From: Platanthera guangdongensis
Lineage: Eukaryota > Streptophyta > Magnoliopsida > Asparagales > Orchidaceae
Assembly: GCA_039583875.1 (NCBI GenBank)
Contig: CM077158.1
Span: 238,010,453-238,074,452, forward strand
DNA length: 64,000 bases
Reading direction: 5' to 3'
Shown here: positions 30,448-42,148 of the stretch, piece by piece
Numbering within the stretch: the stretch's first letter is position 1
Layout: each line of letters begins with the position of its first letter
Program-made: the position numbers and the translations under genes
The notes under the pieces: model-generated
Told to the model about the DNA's origin: nothing
Seen by the model: the letters and a program-made list of their open reading frames with translations, nothing else
Databases searched by the model: none

Positions 30448-31290
30448 GAAGAAGAAGAGTTCATCCAGATCATGAACTCCATATATGATCAAGAAGACAG
30501 TCAGTGCCAAGGACTGATGGCATTGACAGAAAGTGACAAAATCCTGGAGCAGCCAGGACCTAGTAAGGTACAAAGTTGTTCTTTCAGTTCAATTTCTTGT
30601 GCAAGTTCAGAAACAGATTAATCATCATCAAATGATGAGAGTGCATCTGAGTTTGAAGAGGATATTCATCAATTGATAGATGAATATAAAGTTCTGTTGC
30701 AAGCATTTAAGAAATGCAAATCCTTGGCCAAGAGTCAAGCTAAGGAGATTGCAAGTCTCAAAATGGCTGCAACTGATTATGAGAAGTTGTTTGATCAAAA
30801 ACTTAATGAGATAGCCAGACTGAAGCACATAACTGTGATTCAGATGGGGACTATTTCATTTAAGAATGATCAAATCAAGAGTCTGGAGATTAGTCTTCAG
30901 AAGGAGAGAGATTTGGTTGCTAGATTTTAAAAACCAAAGTCTGTTCTACCATTAATTGATGAATTTGTTCATCAAAAAGGTAAAGTTGGACTGGGGTTTT
31001 CTAAACCAGCTAGGACTGTCAAGTCCAAGTCCAAGGGCAAAGCCCCAACTCTCAACAAGCCAGCTGTAGATAAAACAGCTAAGACTGTACCTAAGCAAAG
31101 GTACAATAGGTTTGAGTGTTGGTGCTGTGGCAAGGTAGGCCACTTTGCCATGGACTGTTGGCACAATGCTAGTGCCAAAGTGAGTAGCAAACTGCCTGTT
31201 GGAAAACTTGCAGGTAGCTTTATCAGGATGCAAACTAACAAGTACCAAGGACCCAAGAATTCTTTGGGTTCTAAGGTTCACTAATCTGTT
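30448..31290 (+). pseudogene. Copia-2 gag, C-terminal half
   Basis: The frame reads EEFIQIMNSIYDQEDSQCQG, then a predicted coiled coil (LIDEYKVLLQAFKKCKSLAK to ISLQKERDLVARF). The zinc knuckle CWCCGKVGHFAMDC lies near 31118-31159. In-frame stops are at about 30618, 30928 and 31282. The coiled-coil part matches the copia-3 gag at 63515-63780, which shows that the two elements belong to one lineage. The N-terminal capsid part is missing. Confidence 0.8.
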
Positions 31291-32673
31291 TTGCAGGTGA
31301 GTCCAAGTGGCCATGCCCCAATATGGTACTTGGACAGTGGATGTTCTAGACACATGACTGGAACAAGGGGATTGCTAAAGGACTACACACCCATCAAGGA
31401 TGGTCCAAAAGTCACCTTTGGTGGTTCTGAAAAAGGAATCATCAAAGGGTTTGGTAACATTTCTAGTAACTTAGTTACCATTACTCAAGTGGCTTATGTT
31501 AAAGGTTTGAAACACAACCTAATTAGTATAAGTCAATTAAGTGATGTAGGATATGACATCTCATTTGTTAAGGATGGTTGTCATATCAAGAGGTCAAATG
31601 ATCAAGAGATCATTTTGACAGGTTATAGAAAGAAGAATGTCTACTACCTAGACATTATGTGTGAGACCAATGGTTCTCAAGTGTGTTTTGTAGCTGATGA
31701 GAAAGTCTCTCATTGTGTCAAATGGCACAAGAGGCTAGCCCATCTAAACTACAAGATAATTGGTAAACTCTTTAGCAAAGAGTTAGTGAGGAATGATCAT
31801 CAAGTTAAGTGTGTTAAAGATGGAATATGCTCTGCTTGTCAAAAGGGCAAGCAGACAAGATCCACCTTTAGTAGCATTAACAACAAAGATGCTGTGAGGT
31901 GTTTATACCTCTTGCATATGGATCTCTTTGGTCCTATGCCAGTGCACAGCCTAGGTAGAAAGGTCTATACCTTTGTAGTTGTAGATGACTACTCAAGGTT
32001 TTCCCGGGTGTTCTTTCTTAGATAGAAATCTGAAACACCTAGTGTCTTCTATAGCTTTGTCAAACAGATTCAGAATGAACTAAACAGTACAGTGGTCAAA
32101 ATAAGGAGTGACCATGGTACTGAATTTCAGTCTGATAGTATGGCAAAACTATGTGAAGACTTTGGGATATTTCAAGAGTTTTCTTCACCAAGAACACCTC
32201 AGCAAAATGGCATTGCTGAGAGGAAGAATAGAACCTTGATTGAGGCTGCTAGGACCCTATTAAGTGATACATCACTACCAAAATATTTCTGGGCAGAGGC
32301 AGTTAATACTGCATGCCATGTTATTAATAGGGCTACCATTACTAAAAGCCTCAACAAGACCCCCTATGAGGTTGTGAAAGGCAGAAAACCAAACCTATCC
32401 TATTTCAGGATCTTTGGTTGTAAGTGCTTCATACTTAACAATGAAAAGTCTTACTTGACTAAGTTTGCTGCCAAGTCCCAAGAGGGAATTTTTGTTGGGT
32501 ACAGCAACAACAGTAAGGCTTATAGAGTCTACAACTTGTCTACTCAAGTTGTAGAAGAATCTGTACATGTAGTATTTGATGAAACTAGACTTATTAACAA
32601 TGAGTTGTCTAGTAGTATTTGCAGCTCCTCAGGTATCACTAAAAAGCTGGACAAGCTCACTATAGAAGAATGA
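31291..32673 (+). pseudogene. Copia-2 protease and integrase
   Basis: Protease motif WYLDSGCSRHMTG. The integrase zinc finger is WHKRLAHLNYKII...CSACQKGKQ. The core has LLHMDLFGPMPV (first Asp), KIRSDHGTEFQS (second Asp) and NGIAERKNRTLIE (Glu). The C-terminal part follows through KCFILNNEKSYLTKF and GIFVGYSNNSKAYRVYN. One in-frame TAG lies at 32023-32025 (FFLR*KSETP). Otherwise the domains are complete. The frame ends at 32671-32673. Confidence 0.85.
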
Positions 32674-33753
32674 CCTACAACAAGACAGCAGGTAGAAGAA
32701 AGTGGTTGTTGTCCAGGGGGAGTTATTGAGAACAAGTTCACAAGGGGGAAAATAGACAAGACTCTATTCCTTAGGGAATCCAGAGACAAAGTAATACTAG
32801 TCCAAATATATGTAGATGACATAATATTTGGGTCTACTGAAAGTAGTCTTTGCAAAAAGTTTGCAAAACTAATGCAAGGACAATTTGAGATGAGTAGTAT
32901 GGGGGAGCTTAAGTTTTTCTTGGGTCTCCAAGTTAGGCAGACACAGAATGGTCTATCCATATGCCAGTCTAAGTTCACCCTAGAACTCATAAGAAAGTAT
33001 GGTATGGATTCATCCAGTACCATGAAGACTCCTATGTGGTCAAGTATGTCTCTTAGCAAAGATGATGCAGGGAAACCTGTAGATGAGACTTTGTATAGAG
33101 GGATAGTTGGCTCCTTACTCTATTTGACTGCAAGTAGACCAGATATCATGTATGCTACATGTGTCTGTGCAAGGTATCAAGCATGCCCTAAGGAGTCTCA
33201 TTTGACAGCAGTCAAAAGGATATTGAGATATCTAAAGGGCACTCCCTATCTAGGCCTCTGGTACCCTAGGAATGAGGATTTTGAACTAACAGGTTATTCA
33301 GATGCAGACTTTGCAGGATGCAAAGAAGATAGAAAAAGCACTACTGGAACCTGTCAATTCCTAGGTGGAAGACTAATTTCATGGAGTAGCAAGAAGCAAA
33401 CAAGTGTGGCTATCTCCACTGCAGAGTCAGAATATGTGGCTGCTGGAAGTTGCTGTGCTCAACTTCTATGGATACAACATCAGCTTGAAGACTATGGAAT
33501 TCAGGTAAGTAGAACTCCACTCTTTTGTGATTCTACTAGTGCTATATCAATTGCAAACAATCCTGTTTCCCATAGTAGAACAAAACATATTGAAATAAAA
33601 TATCATTTTCTTAGGGAGCATGTAGAAAGAGAAGATATTTTACTGGAATATGTTAGAACAGATAATCAACTAGCTGATATGTATACTAAGCCCTTAGAAG
33701 AAACTAAATTCAATAGGTTTAAAATTGAACTAGGTATGATAAACTTAGAATAA
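32674..33753 (+). pseudogene. Copia-2 reverse transcriptase remnant and RNase H
   Basis: About 200 residues of RT are missing. The linker jumps within about 100 bp to VILVQIYVDDIIFGSTESSL (YVDD present) and the RT C-terminal part GELKFFLGLQVRQTQNGLSI. RNase H is complete: ELTGYSDADFAGCKEDRKST, ISTAESEYVAAGSC, LFCDSTSAISIANNP, TKHIEIKYHFLREH, ADMYTKPLEETKF. The element therefore could not copy itself and would need RT in trans. Confidence 0.85.
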
Positions 33754-33779
33754 GTTTATAGAATTGGCTAAGTAAAATA

Positions 33780-34225
33780 GTGTCGACACACAGAGTTGTC
33801 TGTGTCGAGACAGAATATTGGTGTCGACACTTCAGGGAAAAGGTGTCGACACATCTAGGAAGTTGGTGTCGACACTTCAGAATATTAGTGTCGACACATG
33901 ACAAGTAGGTGTCGACACATCCAAAGTGGTGTCGACACTTAGTATTTACTCAGAATTATCTAAGTAAAGTCTCGACTAAATGTCGAGTTGAGTGGTGTCG
34001 ACACATAATCAAGTGTCGACACATATATATGTTGACTAAACTTGTGTCGACACATAGGTGTCGAGACATTATAAGTCAGTGTCGACACTTATCCACAGTG
34101 TCGAGACAATTTAAGTTAGCTGACCTGCCCTTTCATCTTCAAACTTAGAAAGGTATAAAAAGGATTTTGCTTTAGTCTGTCGACACGCTCACTAAAGTTT
34201 CGAGACCAAACTTGTGTGTCGACAC
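33780..34225. repeat. GTGTCGACAC palindrome cluster before the env-like ORF
   Basis: I count about 12 exact copies of the 10-bp palindrome GTGTCGACAC in 446 bp, at irregular 20-60 bp spacing, plus variants GTGTCGAGACA. Sequence between the copies is not repeated. One TATA box lies inside the cluster. Confidence 0.9.
34154..34160 (+). promoter_or_regulatory. Possible internal promoter of the env-like ORF
   Basis: GGTATAAAAAGG lies about 106 bp upstream of the ATG at 34260, directly after most of the palindromes. It could drive a separate transcript for the downstream ORF. Confidence 0.5.
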
Positions 34226-34259
34226 CTCTCTTCTTTCCAGTCAAATTCTTCAAACCCTA

Positions 34260-37104
34260 ATGGCGCCAAAGCTCGAGGAGAACGTCAACGAAGGCTATGA
34301 ACTGGTGCAGAATGCGTTTGATGAAGAAGACCCAGAGATCAAGACTGTGGTAATCCTAGTTGCAGACTCAGGGTTAGAATTTCTTGTTTCTGAGCCGACT
34401 AAGATCTGGAAGAAGGAAGTACTGGAATTCCTTAATGGAGCAACCCTAGACGACACTGGATTCAAGATCAAGTCCAGGGTCCATGGTGAAAAGGTTAAGG
34501 TCTCTCCTAAAAGTTTGAGGAAAGTACTACAGTTACCAAGAACTAAAGAAGAGGATGAAGAAACTGCTTCTAAGACCAGGGAAGCATTGACATGGTGTGG
34601 TCTAGATTCCAAAATGAAAATGGATCTGTTTTCAATAGAAAAGGAATGAACTGCCAGGGGAAATTCCTGTCAGTAATTGTTGGAAAAGTAATCTTAAGCA
34701 AACCTGGAGGGCATGACAGGGTATCTGCCCATATGTTCAATCTCATGACCAGAATAATCTTTAGCCTAAAAACTGACTGGTCTGTGGTGATCTTTGAGAA
34801 GATCAAGGAGAGTCTGAAGAAGCCCAACTTGGGCAGGATCTTAAGTTTATACCTTGCTGGTACTATACCAGAAGTTATGGGTCAAGCTGCTGGCACTAAA
34901 ATCAACCACATGAGAAGAATGGACATGAGAATCTTCTCAAGATGGGATAGAGTGTTGACCAAGGAGATGCCAACACCTGAGAAGGAAACTCCTCAAAATA
35001 AGAAGCAGAAGACTGCCCCAGTAGCTCAAGAAACATCTAGCAGCTCTAGTAGTGAAGAGCAAGTTGTCTTCACACCAGATGAGAATGAAGAAGGAACTGC
35101 TGTGAAGTCTCCAGCTCCCCAAGATGCTGCAGAGAGGCAGGGGGAGCTACCTCAAGCTAGCCCCATCCATCAGGATACTGTCCAGGGGGAGACTCTAATA
35201 GTGGAAGAGCCAACTCCTCTTGAGAGTGAGCAAGCTACAAACATCATCCTTGAGGTAATCACTGAGCTTAATGCTTTAGATATTCTTATAGAGGATACTG
35301 ATTTGTCTGATGTTTATCAGCAACCACAGATTGATAGTCAAGTCCCAGATGTGGTCATGAAGGACACATCTGTTGAAGTTCAAATTGTATCTGATCTAGT
35401 TGCAGATGAACCAAGAGTTTCTCCAGCCCATTCTCCACCAGAATATACAATGGAAGATCTGTTCCTTAACCTGGATCAAACTAAGTTTGACAAAGAAACA
35501 ACTGCTGAGGGGGAGAATGCTCCAGTTGAGGGGGAGCAAGTAGTAATTGTTGAAGAGCCTGCAAGGCAAGAGACTGAGAAGCCCCAAGCTGTTGAGGAAC
35601 TACCTAAGGAGAGGGTAGATATAGCCAGCACCTCAGCTTCTGAAGATGAGGAGGCTGCAAGGGCTAAGAAAAAGAAGTTTCAAGTATTCAAAAGAAGGAG
35701 CCAAAGTTATAAGAAGGCATTGCAAACCATAGCACAACAGCCAGCACTACAGCCAACTCCAACTGTAGATTACAATGCTCTAATGGTTGCTCTGCAAATC
35801 AAGCTTGATGAGCACAGGAAAGCTATAGAGACTTATGTGGATGAGGGGAATAAATCACTCCAATTTGATTTAGCCCAAGAAATAAAGTCTATAAGATTTG
35901 AAATGAATCTTAATAAGAAGAAAATGACTGTCTGCTTCCACAAGGGAGGGAATGCAGTAGTCTATTTAACAACTCATCAAGAAAAGATCAAGGAACAAGT
36001 AAATGACATTGCACTGAAGCAGGGCTATGTTCTTGAGAATCAGATCAGGATGAATGATAATTTGACAGAATCTCGCAATGTCATTATCACAGAGATGAAG
36101 AACATTGCTGCTGGCCTGACAACTTCTACTGCTACTGCTAAGGCAGATTTTGACAAAGCATTCTAAGAGGAAATAACTGCTGTTAAGACTGCAATTCTAG
36201 ACTCTCAGAAGTTGATAACTGACAAACTCCAAAGGTTAAAACCTTTATACAGGGATGGAGTTAATTATCTAAATGCCCAAATCAGATTTCAAAAAGATGA
36301 TATAAGGGATCACATAGAAAGAGAAGTCATAAAGGGGGAGAGGGTATTAGTCAAAGCCAGCTCTGACCATGCAAAATGGATTTCTAATCTGACCATGCAA
36401 AATGGATTTCTAATTCCATTAGAGCCACTCTTGGTTATCCTCCTCTATGTGATGATAATGATGTAGCAGAATCTGGAGTTAACCCTGCATATCTTGGAGG
36501 TGAGCAACCAGAAGTAGCTCAAGTGATCTATCCTCAACCAGATTTTGATATGGTTCAAGCTGATATACATTCAATGTATAGTCCACCTGATGGAGCTCAG
36601 AAGGTCATTCTTGACAAAGTGGTTCAACCAGTATCTGAGGCCTTACAGGAAGCTATTTTGAAAGAGCAAGCTGAACAAGAAGCCAGATTGTCTAAGAAGA
36701 GGTTCAGGGAGCAAGCTGAACAAAGACCTGACTTTGAGCAGTGGAGCCCCACCTCTAGGAACATTATCTTAACTACATGGAAAGCTGCAAAAGATAATAT
36801 ACAGGACAGAAATAAGTGTTTTTCTGAGTCTGAATGGAGAAAGCATGAGACAAGGCAGGAGGCTATAGTCCAATATAGAAGAAAGGCCAATATGGGAAAG
36901 CTACCTCCTACTGCCCAGGAGCCTAGCAAGTACTTTCCCAAGCCTTATCATTATTTTGAAAGGCAAAAGATCAAAGCTGAAGAGCTAAAGAAGAAGGAGC
37001 TTAAAGGGAAAAAGTCTGCTGCTGCTGAAGACACTGAAGCCCCTGTTCAAGCCAAAGTACAATCTGGAAAAGGGATAGTGATCAAAGAGGCTGAACAGAA
37101 ATAA
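34260..37104 (+). pseudogene. Env-like / third ORF of copia-2
   Basis: Starts MAPKLEENVNEGYELVQNAF. The N-terminal domain (SPKSLRKVLQLPRTKEEDEE, then SVIVGKVILSKPGGHDRVSA, IFSLKTDWSVVIFEKIKESL) resembles the plant transposon-protein domain found in SIRE downstream ORFs. A disordered, acidic Pro/Gln-rich middle follows (EKETPQNKKQKTAP...), then a Lys-rich and long helical part (EEAARAKKKKFQVFKRRSQS; LAQEIKSIRFEMNLNKKK). The C-terminus is KAEELKKKELKGKKSAAAED. Lesions: a frameshift near 34600-34650, TAA at 36164-36166, and a 26-bp tandem duplication at about 36369-36420 that shifts the frame. I see no signal peptide or clear membrane anchor, so 'envelope' is a positional name only. Confidence 0.6.
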
Positions 37105-37393
37105 CATAGAAATTTTCTTAAGTTCACTATGTAATCTTTTGATGTCAAACATTCTGTAAACTTTTGAAATATGAATATGACAAAGTATTAGAACAATGTG
37201 TTGTGTAATAAATTTGCTGTGTGATAAATTTATTTCATTGTTGTTCTGAGATTATGCCTATGTATACATGTTTGATTGATATATGTTTATGTTTGCTCTG
37301 TTATATATTCCTGCTATACATCATGTTATAATTTTATTATGAATGGTGTATATCATTGACTAAGGGTTATGGCTTCTCCAAATAGTGGGAGAT
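37105..37393 (+). other. Copia-2 3' untranslated region
   Basis: AT-rich sequence after the last stop, ending in a weak polypurine tract (aatagtgggagat) before the LTR start. No gene. Confidence 0.5.
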
Positions 37394-37525
37394 TGTTGGG
37401 TACATTGGTTTAAATGTACCTGATTTGAAGAAGCCTCACCCTACTCAATGATATACATCAAAATATTTGGACCATGTGAAAGATGAAAAAGTTTCTAAGT
37501 CCATGTGTCGACGCCCAGGAGGAAA

Positions 37526-38343
37526 GTGTCGACACTTAAGAAGACTTGTGTCGACACCCAGGCAAGCAGTGTCGACACTTGGAGTGATTGTGTCGACACC
37601 AGGGATGCTGAGTCGACACCAGACAGAAAGTGTCGACACAAGGAGCTGTGTCGACACTCAAGGAAGAAAAGTCCAGTGAAGCAGTGTCGACACTTAGCAG
37701 TTGTGTCGACACCCAGTGAAACTGTGTCTACATCAGAAAGTGTCGACACTTGGAGGTTGTGTCGACACTCAGCAAAAGTCAGCAAAGTCTAAGTATAAGT
37801 GTCGACACTCAGAGCAATGTGTCGACACTCAGTAGAAGAGTCAACACTTGAAGAAAGTGTCGACACAAGAAAGAATGTGTCGACACTCAGCTGAAGACTC
37901 AACACTTGAAGAAAGTGTCGACACAAGGAGCTGTGTCGACACTTAGCAAAGATCAGCAAAGTTCAACAAAATATTCTAAGTACAAGTGTCGACACTAAGG
38001 GGATGTGTCGACACTCAGCTGAAGTCTCAACAGAAGAAGATGTGTCGACACAAGGAGCTGTGTCGACACTCAGCAAGTATCAACACTGAAGACATGTGTC
38101 AACACCAAGAAGAAGTGTCGACACTTAACAAGTTCAACACATGAAGATGTGTCGACACAAAGGAGTTGTGTCGACACTTACAAGTATTCAGCATATACTG
38201 AAGTACAAGGACTTGTGTCGACACACATTATCATTATCGACACATAAAGAAGAAGCAGTGTCGAGATACAAAATCTACAACACAAGGAGTTGTGTCGACA
38301 CCTTATAGGCTAGTGTCGACACTTAGTCAACTTGTGTCGACAC
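37526..38343. repeat. GTGTCGACAC palindrome cluster in copia-2 U3
   Basis: I count about 27 exact GTGTCGACAC copies in roughly 820 bp, often in pairs (for example aagtgtcgacac...gtgtcgacactc), plus degenerate copies on both edges (gtgtcgacgcc, gtgtcgatac). Chance expectation for a given 10-mer here is far below one. Confidence 0.92.
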
Positions 38344-38520
38344 TTAGTCTATAAGTGTCGATACTTAAAGACAGACAGTCTCGACACTTTTAGACAGTTA
38401 CAGAATTTTCAAGAACTGACTGGATGACTTGACAGCTGCCTTTCCAGCCGGTCTACTGCACCTGTCAGAGTTGTCAGAAATCAGTTATGAATGGACCAGC
38501 CAGTTACCATGAAGAAGGCC

Positions 38521-38528
38521 TATAAATA
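38521..38528 (+). promoter_or_regulatory. Copia-2 LTR TATA box
   Basis: GGCCTATAAATAGGC, itself palindromic, about 180 bp downstream of the last palindrome. Confidence 0.65.
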
Positions 38529-39431
38529 GGCTTATACTGTCTACAGAAGAAGTGGTTCAAGTAATTGATTGACAAGAAGATTCAAGTGATCAATATACAA
38601 AGAAGATCTAGCTATCAAGTGAAGATCTAAGAAGTTGGAGAGAGAGAGAGAGCTCCATCCAAGAAGTCAGCCGATGGAACCAGGCTGAGAAGAAGGGTTC
38701 AGACTTGGTCTGAATCTTAAGTAGCAGAGATCAAGGATCAACTACAGAGGGGAATCAATCTTATTGTGTTCTACATTCAAGAAGCTTTGATGAAAGCCAA
38801 GTCAGATTGATCTCAGCTGAGTTCTTTCAAGAACTCATCAAGAAACTCACAACTCATCTCTCTTTTCTCTGAGTTGTTGAGTATATATCTTTGTATTCAT
38901 TATTTCTTATAGGATCCTTAGGGATCTGAGTTTGTAAGCCTGTAATTATAAAGGCTGAGTGTAGGGTCTGTGTGCCTGAGTGTAGGAGAGTTGAATCTCT
39001 GAGTGTAGGCCTGTTGTGGCTGAGTGTAGGCCTTGGTGGCTGAGTGTAGGCCTTGGTGGCTGAGTGTAGGACTTGGTGGCTGAGTGTAGGCTTTGAGAAG
39101 AAGCTGAGTTGTAGGGCCTTGGGCCTGAGCTGTAGGAACCTGTTTTAGGGTTCTGAGTGTAAGATCTGAGGATCTGAGATAGTGGAGGAGTTTGGCCGAA
39201 TCTAGTACACTGCTAGATATGCGAAGGGGGAAAGTGGATGTACCCAAACATTGGGGAACCACTATAAACCTGTGTGTTCACTGTGTGTATGTGGTTTGCT
39301 GTGATTGCTGTTTGTTTGCTTGGTAAATATAGTTATAACTCTGAGAATTAATCTGAATTCTGCCTAAAAAGTTAAAAAGATTTAAATCACCTATTCACCC
39401 CCCTCTAGGTGATTAGGTACAATATCTTTCA

Positions 39432-41240
39432 TTTCTTAAACCAAAGCTCATATGATGTAACTTCTAACTTAACATGAGTGACTTTATTCAGAATATGAGT
39501 TATAGTTAAAACAACTTTTCCAAAAAAAATAATAGGCATGTCATCAGTTAAGAGCATAGAATTCAATAATTTTGTTAGCGTTCTATTTTTCCTCTCGGCT
39601 ATGTCATTCGATTGGTATGAGTAAGGAACAATGATTTTTACTATGATTTCTTGGAAGGAAAGGAAACACTTGAACTCACTAGGGATGCATTCTCCTCCTC
39701 TATCACTTCTAAATTATTTTATCTTCATGACTAGTTGGTTTTTTTACCCTGGTTTTGAAAAGACAGAACTTTTCAAACGCTTAATTTTTAGTTTTAAGAA
39801 GGTAAAAGTGGCAGAACCATGAGCAATTATCTATAAAAGTGATCATATACTTCATACCCTCTCTGGTGAAAAAACTATTAAAGTCACAGATGTCAGAATG
39901 TATTAGATCTATAGGTGTTATGCTCCTAGTAAACGCACTAAAAATTTTTCTAGTGATTTTAGTCTGATCACACACTTCACATTTCTCAAGTTAGTTCTTA
40001 GTGTCTAATGTGATCTGATGAGTTCTATCTACTTGGAACATTTTCCTATAGTTCACGTGTCCTAGTCTCTCATATAGTCTTAGAACTGACTAAGTTCGAT
40101 TGAATTTGTTGAACCATTTTGTTTGTTAAAACTAGATGGTACATACTATTTTGAACGTATGCACATCCAAAATAGTGAATGTTAACTGACAGTATTACTC
40201 TACCTCTACAGAAGTTAAAAGACATATTAACATCACAAAGTAAACTTATAGACACTAAGTTAACAACTAGTGAGGTAATAAACTTAACATTTTTAACGTT
40301 AAAGTCTTACCTGAGGAGAGCAGCAATGTTGTGTTTCCCACTTTCAGAATGTTAATTGTCTCACCATTTGCAACAATCACTGACTCTTTTGCAGCAGTGA
40401 GCACTGCCATCAGATTAGCATTATTGTAAACGTGACATGTTGCCACCGAATCCAAGCACCACTCAGTGTTGACCTTTGCATTCCTAACCATAGTAACAAA
40501 GTTAGATGGCTCAACAAGACTAACCATATTGGTCTGGTTACGGTCTTGTGGTTCCTTGATGCTCTCCTTCTTAGGTAACCTGCAATCAGATGCACTGTAT
40601 CCCCACTTATTACAGTTGAAGCACTTGCTCTTAAACTTTTTGATAATTTTACTAGGGCCTGCAACCTGGGGACTACTAGGGGAAGGTTTAGTCTTTTAGG
40701 GTTAGACACCCGTTTAGAGCAGTAAATCATGTTAACCGCAACTTTCTGCTTGCTAACAACTTCTAATGCATTTAGAGCAGGAAATCATGCTATCCGGTAA
40801 AGAAATATTTTCACTGTGTAAAGAATCTACTAGGTTTTCAAATTCTGTTACCTGAGGGAGAATGACTTTCTTCTCGTTTAACGTGAAAGAGTGAAACTTG
40901 TCCACTAAATGAGCTTTATCCATGTCCTCCTCCTGCTTGAAATGCTCCTCTAGTGCCTCACAGATCTCCTTAGCAGTCTTCATCTTGATGTAAGTCTTTG
41001 CCAGGCTAAAGGATAAACAGTTCAGCAAATAGTCTCGGCAGAAGTCCTCATCAGCCATCCACTGTGCCTCATCGCCAGTCCTGATAACATCAACACGATA
41101 AGATTGAACGGTGTAGAATATGTTCAGGTACTTCATCCAAAACTGAGTGTTCAACTTCCAGTCGTTGAACTCTGTTGCAGTGAACTTTTTCAATTTTATC
41201 ATCAAAACCAAAGAGGAAAAGTTGTTCCCCTTCACCATTT
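39432..41240 (-). pseudogene. Copia-4 gag, protease and part of integrase
   Basis: Gag starts at about 41240 (MVKGNNFSSLVLMIKLKKFT, then NDWKLNTQFWMKYLNIF and ALEEHFKQEEDMDKAHLVDK) and breaks near 40750. The zinc knuckle near 40575-40625 reads CFNCNKWGYSASDC, with Tyr in place of the essential His. The protease is WCLDSVATCHV (the Gly of DSG is lost). The integrase starts in IDLIHSDICDFNSFF and includes the Glu region NDIAERKNRTLTKLL near 39600, with stops between. It ends YELWFKK exactly at the copia-2 LTR. The family differs from the other copias here. Confidence 0.8.
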
Positions 41241-42148
41241 TGTGTTCACAAGGAAACTGAGGAAACACGACGACAAGCCGAAAAAATTCGTCGAGAAGGT
41301 CCTCAAAGGTCTCACCGAAATCATCGAGAAGTCTCGCTAAGACACACCGAATTCGTCGAGAGGTCTCGCTAAGACTCAATGAATTCGTCGAGATGAGAAA
41401 CATAGAGAACTCCCGATAACATCTCTACGGTTTATCGAGATGTCCTGGAAAGTCTCTACAATTCATCGAGTACTCACTCTAACTTTCTCAAACGCTGAGA
41501 ACATAAAGAGAAGCAGCTTATTTTCCACGAAACTACAATTTCAATGAGAACTTCCTCCTGTTCACTAGAAGATCTTCTAAGTGGCGGCAGAAAAGACACA
41601 GAGGCGGGATACCTCCTTATCGATCTGGACAGGGAGCAACCCCCGTTGACAGATAAGCAGCGGTGGAGTAGATCTGGCAAGATCTATCAAGAAGAGGACG
41701 AGATTCGATAGGGAGAGATTTTTATTTGTCCCGAACTAGACATCGACGGTGGAGTCAGCAGGCAGCGGCGAAGGTCTACACTCTAGGAGGCGGCGGCTCC
41801 ATAAAAAACTGGAGTAGCAGCGGCGACGCTCCCACTTCTTCAACCAAACGGCAGTAAGGGGGTCTGCAAGCTTCTTAGTGCCGACGACTCCAGTGAAGAA
41901 GATGAGAAGACGAGAGGTTCCTACAGGGAAAACTCATACGGGAGAGACGAACAACTAGGAAAACTTCGAGATTGTTAGGTTGCTCGAAGTATCCCGGGTG
42001 ATGGTCAAAGTGGAACATTCTCCCCGTTGCCCCTAGCTTAGGTTTATATAGACAAATCCTGGGAGTATCTGCAGGTATCAGATATCCCTGTATCTGAACC
42101 GACATGTTAAGACTCTGAACTCGTTATATGTCAGAATATACATTAACA
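41241..42148 (-). repeat. Copia-4 leader and probable 5' LTR
   Basis: A TATA box on the minus strand (TATATAAACC, 42043-42050) and a possible LTR start TGTTAATGTATATTC at 42148 support an LTR. Its inner edge and the primer site were not found. 41270-41480 repeats tcgtcgaga / gtctcgctaagac words at about 40-60 bp spacing. Confidence 0.45.

Larger units (their letters stand above)
30446..39431 (+). mobile_element. Copia-2: SIRE-type Ty1/copia element, 5' end missing
   Basis: Plus-strand order: gag C-terminus, protease, integrase, RT-RNase H (RT internally deleted), palindrome cluster, env-like ORF, 2-kb LTR. This order, with an ORF downstream of RNase H, is the arrangement of the plant SIRE/Maximus lineage. 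The 5' end is cut at 30446 by C1. The 3' end abuts copia-4 integrase at 39432, which suggests insertion into copia-4. Confidence 0.85.
37394..39431 (+). repeat. Copia-2 3' LTR (2.04 kb)
   Basis: Starts TGTTGGGTACATTGG, the same type of start as the copia-3 LTR at 46098 (TGTTGGGTCCATTG), and ends ...ATATCTTTCA at 39431. It contains the large palindrome cluster, a TATA box at 38521, a 20-bp minisatellite (ggctgagtgtaggccttggt, about four units at 39019-39095) and the conserved 'cctattcacccccc' word near the end. Confidence 0.8.

Noticed and set aside
33780..34225. Regularly recurring palindromes resembling a CRISPR array
   Set aside because: The repeated word is only 10 bp, spacing is irregular, there are no cas genes, and the context is a plant retrotransposon.
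34260..37104. Calling the copia-2 third ORF a true viral envelope gene
   Set aside because: No signal peptide or convincing transmembrane segment is visible. Only its position and helical content match, so I kept the neutral name env-like.
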